A stretch of DNA of 8,393 nt from WVZH01 sp034430895 (GTDB taxonomy: Bacteria; Chloroflexota; Anaerolineae; Anaerolineales; E44-bin32), in contig DAOUDW010000066.1 in assembly GCA_034430895.1 (NCBI GenBank), positions 1-8,393 of the forward strand, written 5' to 3'. The translations under genes were made by a program, and so were the position numbers. Below are positions 6,801 to 8,393 of this stretch, one piece after another; position 1 is the stretch's first letter; every line of letters starts with the position of its first letter. Under the pieces are notes generated by a model. That model searched no databases. It saw only the letters and a program-made list of their open reading frames with translations, and had not been told where the DNA came from.

Positions 6801-7382
6801 ATCCCGTCATTGGTGTTGTTGGATCTCGTCATGCCGAACTTAAGCGGTGCAGATGTATTGGATCATATGCACGGTGACGAGGACCTCCGTCAAGTGCCGG
6901 TCATCATTTTAAGCAACAAGATGATGACGTTGGACGATGTCAAACGTATTGAACGCCACACACAGGTGATTCTGCAAACCAAAGGCATCTTGTCGGATAC
7001 CGAGACGACCGCTGCCATGAACCGTGCCTTATTCGGAGAAGACAGCCTCCCTGTACATACCAGCGGACTCGTCAAGCAGGCCATAGCCTATTTGCATCAA
7101 AATTATTCACGCCCCATATCGCGGAGGGAAATTGCAGAATCTGTCGGCGTCAGCGAGGATTACATCAGCCGGATTTTCAGCCGCGAGGTGAACATTTCCC
7201 CCTGGGATTATCTCAATCGCTATCGAATACTGAAATCGAAATCACTTCTGCTTAACACGAACGAATCAATTGGCAGTATCGCACGTAAAGTGGGGTTTAA
7301 AGATCACGCCTACTTTAGTCGGGTGTTTAATAAAATCTCGGGAGTGTCCCCAAAGTCCTTCCGCAAAGAGTCGTTGCGTTAA
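3804..7382 (+). CDS. Cytoplasmic hybrid regulator: LacI-type sensor, GAF-like, histidine kinase, pseudo-receiver, receiver, AraC HTH
   Basis: This 1192-residue one-protein phosphorelay probably senses a sugar and controls the divergent importer. No signal peptide or membrane segment is seen. Residues ~10-290 are a LacI/PurR-like ligand-binding domain (TIGFIFAS start; DDIAVTGFNN at 230-239) without the usual N-terminal HTH, ending in SCGC (C293, C295). Residues ~318-425 are helical and unassigned, ~426-460 look coiled-coil, and ~450-585 are GAF-like. The HisKA domain has VSHEMRTPLN with His608. The HATPase has an N box (N726, N730), DTGLGI (757-762) and GGIGLGLSI (785-793). Residues ~838-947 are receiver-like but lack the acidic pair. 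Residues ~956-1075 are a canonical receiver: DDD 961-963, Asp1007, Ser1037, Lys1060. Residues ~1088-1190 are an AraC domain with two HTHs; the second has IARKVGFKDHAYFSRVFNK. The ATG at 3804 immediately precedes the first strand of the sensor; its ribosome site is weak. The domain calls are strong; the ligand is unknown. Confidence 0.93.
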   Translation: MVKSFTPNRATIGFIFASLHTGASRVIWPSLLDAAERHEVNLICFPGGRLQAADSFEIQRNAIFILASHECLDGLITWSSSLGGVLGTAEIRAFHQRYVPLPMVSLAQFMEGMPTVSLDSYFGMRALVAHLIEEHGFRKLAFIRGPEEHFYAQERYHSFLDSLKSFHLPQIPELITRPLPWESGAQAIEILLDERNLKPGVDFDVVIAVSDMMAIWAMKTLQARGFEVPDDIAVTGFNNSIEVQLATTPLTTVDLPFYEQGSKALDVLMQQLAGESIPALSTLPSKLVVRQSCGCPSKAVALASFSPSENVEDGVEDVSLEYVRAGFFSEIKEAVNLDSHKAKDWLESVFSVFIESASTTPENQDQGRSKEFLSVLNDVIEEAVWSDFDIMHWQNAISILKHWASRYLPRSQWVHVEALISQSRVVVEEAVQRAQAYTQWQAEREAENLREINRALLTTFDIDLLTDVLVERLPALGIPSVYLVTYEQPTDAEVPEYARLILAYTDDQRAEIEQGGLRFLSKRIVPEDFLPKGRRFSLVVEPVYFQDKSLGYVVFEIGPRDGNIYELLRNSLGSALQGAMLFQEIQQARMDAEKADAIKTRLLANVSHEMRTPLNIILGYTQDTLRTPNKHEIEFPDSLLNDIYQIHINAEHQLRVINDLLDLSRAEIDELDLSLELLDPRQLVLDAFHSLADQSTTMDVQWKIDIPERLPQILADAVRLRQVFLNLLSNAKKYTESGEIAMGAAVEPQRIHFWVSDTGLGIDPEQQELIFDPFVTLEDNRRITGGIGLGLSITRHLVALHGGTMKLDSLPKQGATFHVYLPLPALDQAKPIRQEDLSSVLLLISSYDEPTLEIAEMCQRENLEIVKIHDREDLDAVLITTKPVALAWDLTSAQPSDWALVRCLRHYPNLSKTPFILYGQPTDSQVGLTGFVVKSSDTETLYDAIVAMNPNQGAGPILIVDDDAQIREAHQALVEKGFPGIPVQLAEDGQTALALMEKEIPSLVLLDLVMPNLSGADVLDHMHGDEDLRQVPVIILSNKMMTLDDVKRIERHTQVILQTKGILSDTETTAAMNRALFGEDSLPVHTSGLVKQAIAYLHQNYSRPISRREIAESVGVSEDYISRIFSREVNISPWDYLNRYRILKSKSLLLNTNESIGSIARKVGFKDHAYFSRVFNKISGVSPKSFRKESLR

Positions 7383-7477
7383 TCCGCAGTATAACTTTTA
7401 TCCATGAATTCCTTCCTGTATTTGGTCAAGTCTTCCATATTATTAATGAATACCCCATTCGACGCAGATCCAACCGC

Positions 7478-7506
7478 TTGACATAGAACGTATGTTCCGA
7501 TACAAT
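7478..7506 (+). promoter_or_regulatory. Sigma-70-type promoter of lexA
   Basis: TTGACA (7478-7483) and TACAAT (7501-7506) are separated by exactly 17 bases, a near-consensus housekeeping promoter. Transcription should begin near 7512-7514, giving a leader of roughly 58 bases. An SOS box fills most of the spacer, so LexA binding would exclude RNA polymerase. The stretch between the regulator stop (7382) and this promoter shows no clear terminator. Confidence 0.85.
7485..7498. promoter_or_regulatory. SOS box (LexA operator) 1
   Basis: AGAACGTATGTTCC contains the perfect palindrome GAAC-N4-GTTC. It matches the Gram-positive (Bacillus-type) consensus CGAACRNRYGTTYC at 13 of 14 positions. Its position inside the spacer of the lexA promoter indicates autorepression. 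Confidence 0.85.
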
Positions 7507-7507
7507 A

Positions 7508-7521
7508 CGAACAAGTGTGCG
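7508..7521. promoter_or_regulatory. SOS box 2 (degenerate) at the predicted transcription start
   Basis: CGAACAAGTGTGCG matches the CGAACRNRYGTTYC consensus at 12 of 14 positions. The right half reads GTGC instead of GTTC. It begins two bases after the -10 element, 23 bases from the first box, so a second LexA dimer could bind cooperatively over the start site. It is weaker than box 1 and may be fortuitous. Confidence 0.5.
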
Positions 7522-7558
7522 ATTACGTGGTCGGAGATGAAGATTGCGTATACAGCCG

Positions 7559-7565
7559 AAGGAGG
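7559..7565 (+). promoter_or_regulatory. Ribosome binding site deciding the lexA start
   Basis: AAGGAGG lies five bases before the ATG at 7571. An in-frame TTG at 7544 would add nine residues but has no comparable site, and it would place the Shine-Dalgarno inside the coding region. The ATG is preferred. Confidence 0.88.
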
Positions 7566-7570
7566 CAACG

Positions 7571-8230
7571 ATGGCGAAAGGAAAGCTTTCGGATCGTCAA
7601 CGCCGGATGATAGCGTTTATCAGTGAATTCATGGATGAGAATGGCTATCCTCCGTCGATTCGAGAAATCGGCGAAGCGGTAGACATCACCTCGACATCCG
7701 TTGTGAATTACAACCTCAATCGCCTGGTTGAAGGAGGTTATTTGTGTCGGGACCAGAATGTCTCGCGCGGCATTCGCTTGTTGGACAAAGTCTCCGATGT
7801 TGTGGGGAATGTGATTGAAACGGTGCGAATTCCGATGGTGGGGCGAATTTTCGCCAGCGAACCCGTTCCGCTTCCCGGAACGGACTCGGCGATGTTCGGG
7901 GCAGATGAGGCGATTGAAATTACCCACGATTTACTCAGCGAGACCGAGAATCTCTTCGCCCTCGAAGTGCGCGGTGATTCTATGATTGATGCCATGGTCG
8001 GTGATGGCGATGTGGTTGTGATGAAGCAGGAGCCCGATTGGCGCGATGGGGATATGGTCGCCGTATGGTTGAAGGATCGGGAGGAGACTACCTTGAAGCA
8101 CATCTATCGAGATGGCAGCAAGGTGCGTTTACAACCCGCGAATCCGACGATGGATCCAATTTTTATCGACAACCCCGAGATGCTTGAGGTTCAAGGCAAG
8201 GTCGTGCTGGTTGTGCGTCAGCTGAATTAA
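7571..8230 (+). CDS. lexA: LexA repressor (SOS regulator, S24 self-cleaving protease)
   Basis: This 219-residue transcriptional repressor of the SOS DNA-damage response is close to the usual LexA length. Residues ~6-70 form the winged-helix DNA-binding domain: LSDRQRRMIAFI, then GYPPSIREIGEAV and SRGIRLL. Residues ~85-219 form the S24 protease domain, with nucleophile Ser137 in RGDSM and general base Lys176 in TTLKHI. The cleavage region VGRIFASEP aligns with E. coli VGRVAAGEP, so the scissile bond would be Ala95-Ser96 rather than the usual Ala-Gly. The gene has its own promoter containing an SOS box, implying autorepression relieved by RecA-stimulated self-cleavage. It stands apart from the transporter and regulator functionally. 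An IS30-type element begins within about 30 bases of its stop, and no intrinsic terminator is evident. Confidence 0.96.
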   Translation: MAKGKLSDRQRRMIAFISEFMDENGYPPSIREIGEAVDITSTSVVNYNLNRLVEGGYLCRDQNVSRGIRLLDKVSDVVGNVIETVRIPMVGRIFASEPVPLPGTDSAMFGADEAIEITHDLLSETENLFALEVRGDSMIDAMVGDGDVVVMKQEPDWRDGDMVAVWLKDREETTLKHIYRDGSKVRLQPANPTMDPIFIDNPEMLEVQGKVVLVVRQLN

Positions 8231-8257
8231 TCGTGTTGTCTGTTGAATAATAAAACG

Positions 8258-8393
8258 TAGATTCAACTCCGAAGTGCAACTTTGAAGGTTGGAATAAGAG
8301 GTAAGCTGCAGTAGCATCTATGCTTCTTAGACCAACCAAGTCAAAGGAGCACTGATGAGAACCTACGCGCAGCTTACCCAAGAGCAAAGATAC
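8258..8393 (+). mobile_element. Left end of an IS30-family insertion sequence (cut by window end)
   Basis: The start of an IS30-type transposase at 8355 implies that the element's left end lies between lexA (stop 8230) and that codon. The segment TAGATTCAACTCCGAAGTGC, starting at 8258, resembles IS30-family terminal inverted repeats as I recall them (IS30 itself begins TGTAGATTCAA). The boundary is an estimate; a 7-base inverted repeat GTTGAAT/ATTCAAC (8242-8248 with 8261-8267) straddles it. The right end and target duplication are outside the window. Confidence 0.55.
8355..8393 (+). CDS. IS30-family transposase, N-terminal fragment (runs off the window)
   Basis: Only 13 codons are visible, MRTYAQLTQEQRY, and the frame is still open at the window end. 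The Y-x-x-LTQEQRY opening is the characteristic start of IS30-family transposases, where it leads into the N-terminal helix-turn-helix that recognises the element ends. A strong Shine-Dalgarno, AAAGGAG (8343-8349), lies five bases before the ATG. The DDE catalytic domain is outside the window, so intactness cannot be judged. The identification rests on a short but distinctive motif. Confidence 0.78.
   Translation, partial: MRTYAQLTQEQRY

Noticed and set aside
7404..7481. Short 25-codon frame between the regulator and lexA
   Set aside because: It has no ribosome site and no recognisable sequence, and it ends inside the lexA -35 element.
7544..7570. TTG start for lexA nine codons upstream
   Set aside because: There is no ribosome site for it, and its extension encodes the AAGGAGG that serves the ATG at 7571. 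The residues from that ATG align with normal LexA N-termini.
1..8393. CRISPR array, tRNA, rRNA or classical riboswitch
   Set aside because: There are no regularly spaced repeats, no cloverleaf-like segments and no riboswitch consensus that I recognise in the short intergenic regions.

Overview
The window reads as a bacterial chromosome segment, most probably from a Chloroflexota (Anaerolineae-like) organism. That assignment is an inference from three things: a very large soluble multi-domain kinase/AraC regulator beside a sugar transporter, a LexA with an intact S24 protease domain, and a Gram-positive-type SOS box. No rRNA or other taxonomic marker is present.

Layout. Positions 37-3600 (minus strand) hold a three-gene sugar-type ABC importer operon. 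It is transcribed right to left: an LplB-type permease (3600-2644), an LplC/MalG-type permease (2633-1755) and a lipoprotein solute-binding protein (1671-37). No ATPase gene is seen. A strong intercistronic hairpin (1694-1724) lies just ahead of the binding-protein gene. Positions 3601-3803 are a divergent control region packed with inverted and direct repeats. Positions 3804-7382 (plus strand) encode one 1192-residue regulator. It joins a LacI/PurR-type sugar-sensor domain lacking its own DNA-binding domain, a helical linker, a GAF-like domain, a histidine kinase, a degenerate receiver, a canonical receiver and an AraC-type DNA-binding domain. Positions 7478-8230 hold lexA with a near-consensus promoter whose 17-bp spacer contains an SOS box, followed by a weaker second box at the predicted transcription start. 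From about 8258 to the window end is the left end of an IS30-family insertion sequence, with the first 13 codons of its transposase.

How the genes may work together. The divergent arrangement suggests that the regulator controls the transporter and probably itself. The likely model is that an imported sugar or sugar derivative binds the cytoplasmic LacI-like domain and changes kinase activity. Phosphate then passes His608 to Asp1007, and the AraC domain binds the repeats in 3601-3803. This would be a single-polypeptide, cytoplasmic counterpart of the YesM/YesN-type two-component pairs that accompany LplABC-like transporters in Firmicutes. lexA is an independent, probably self-repressed unit. 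The IS30 element lies immediately downstream of it.
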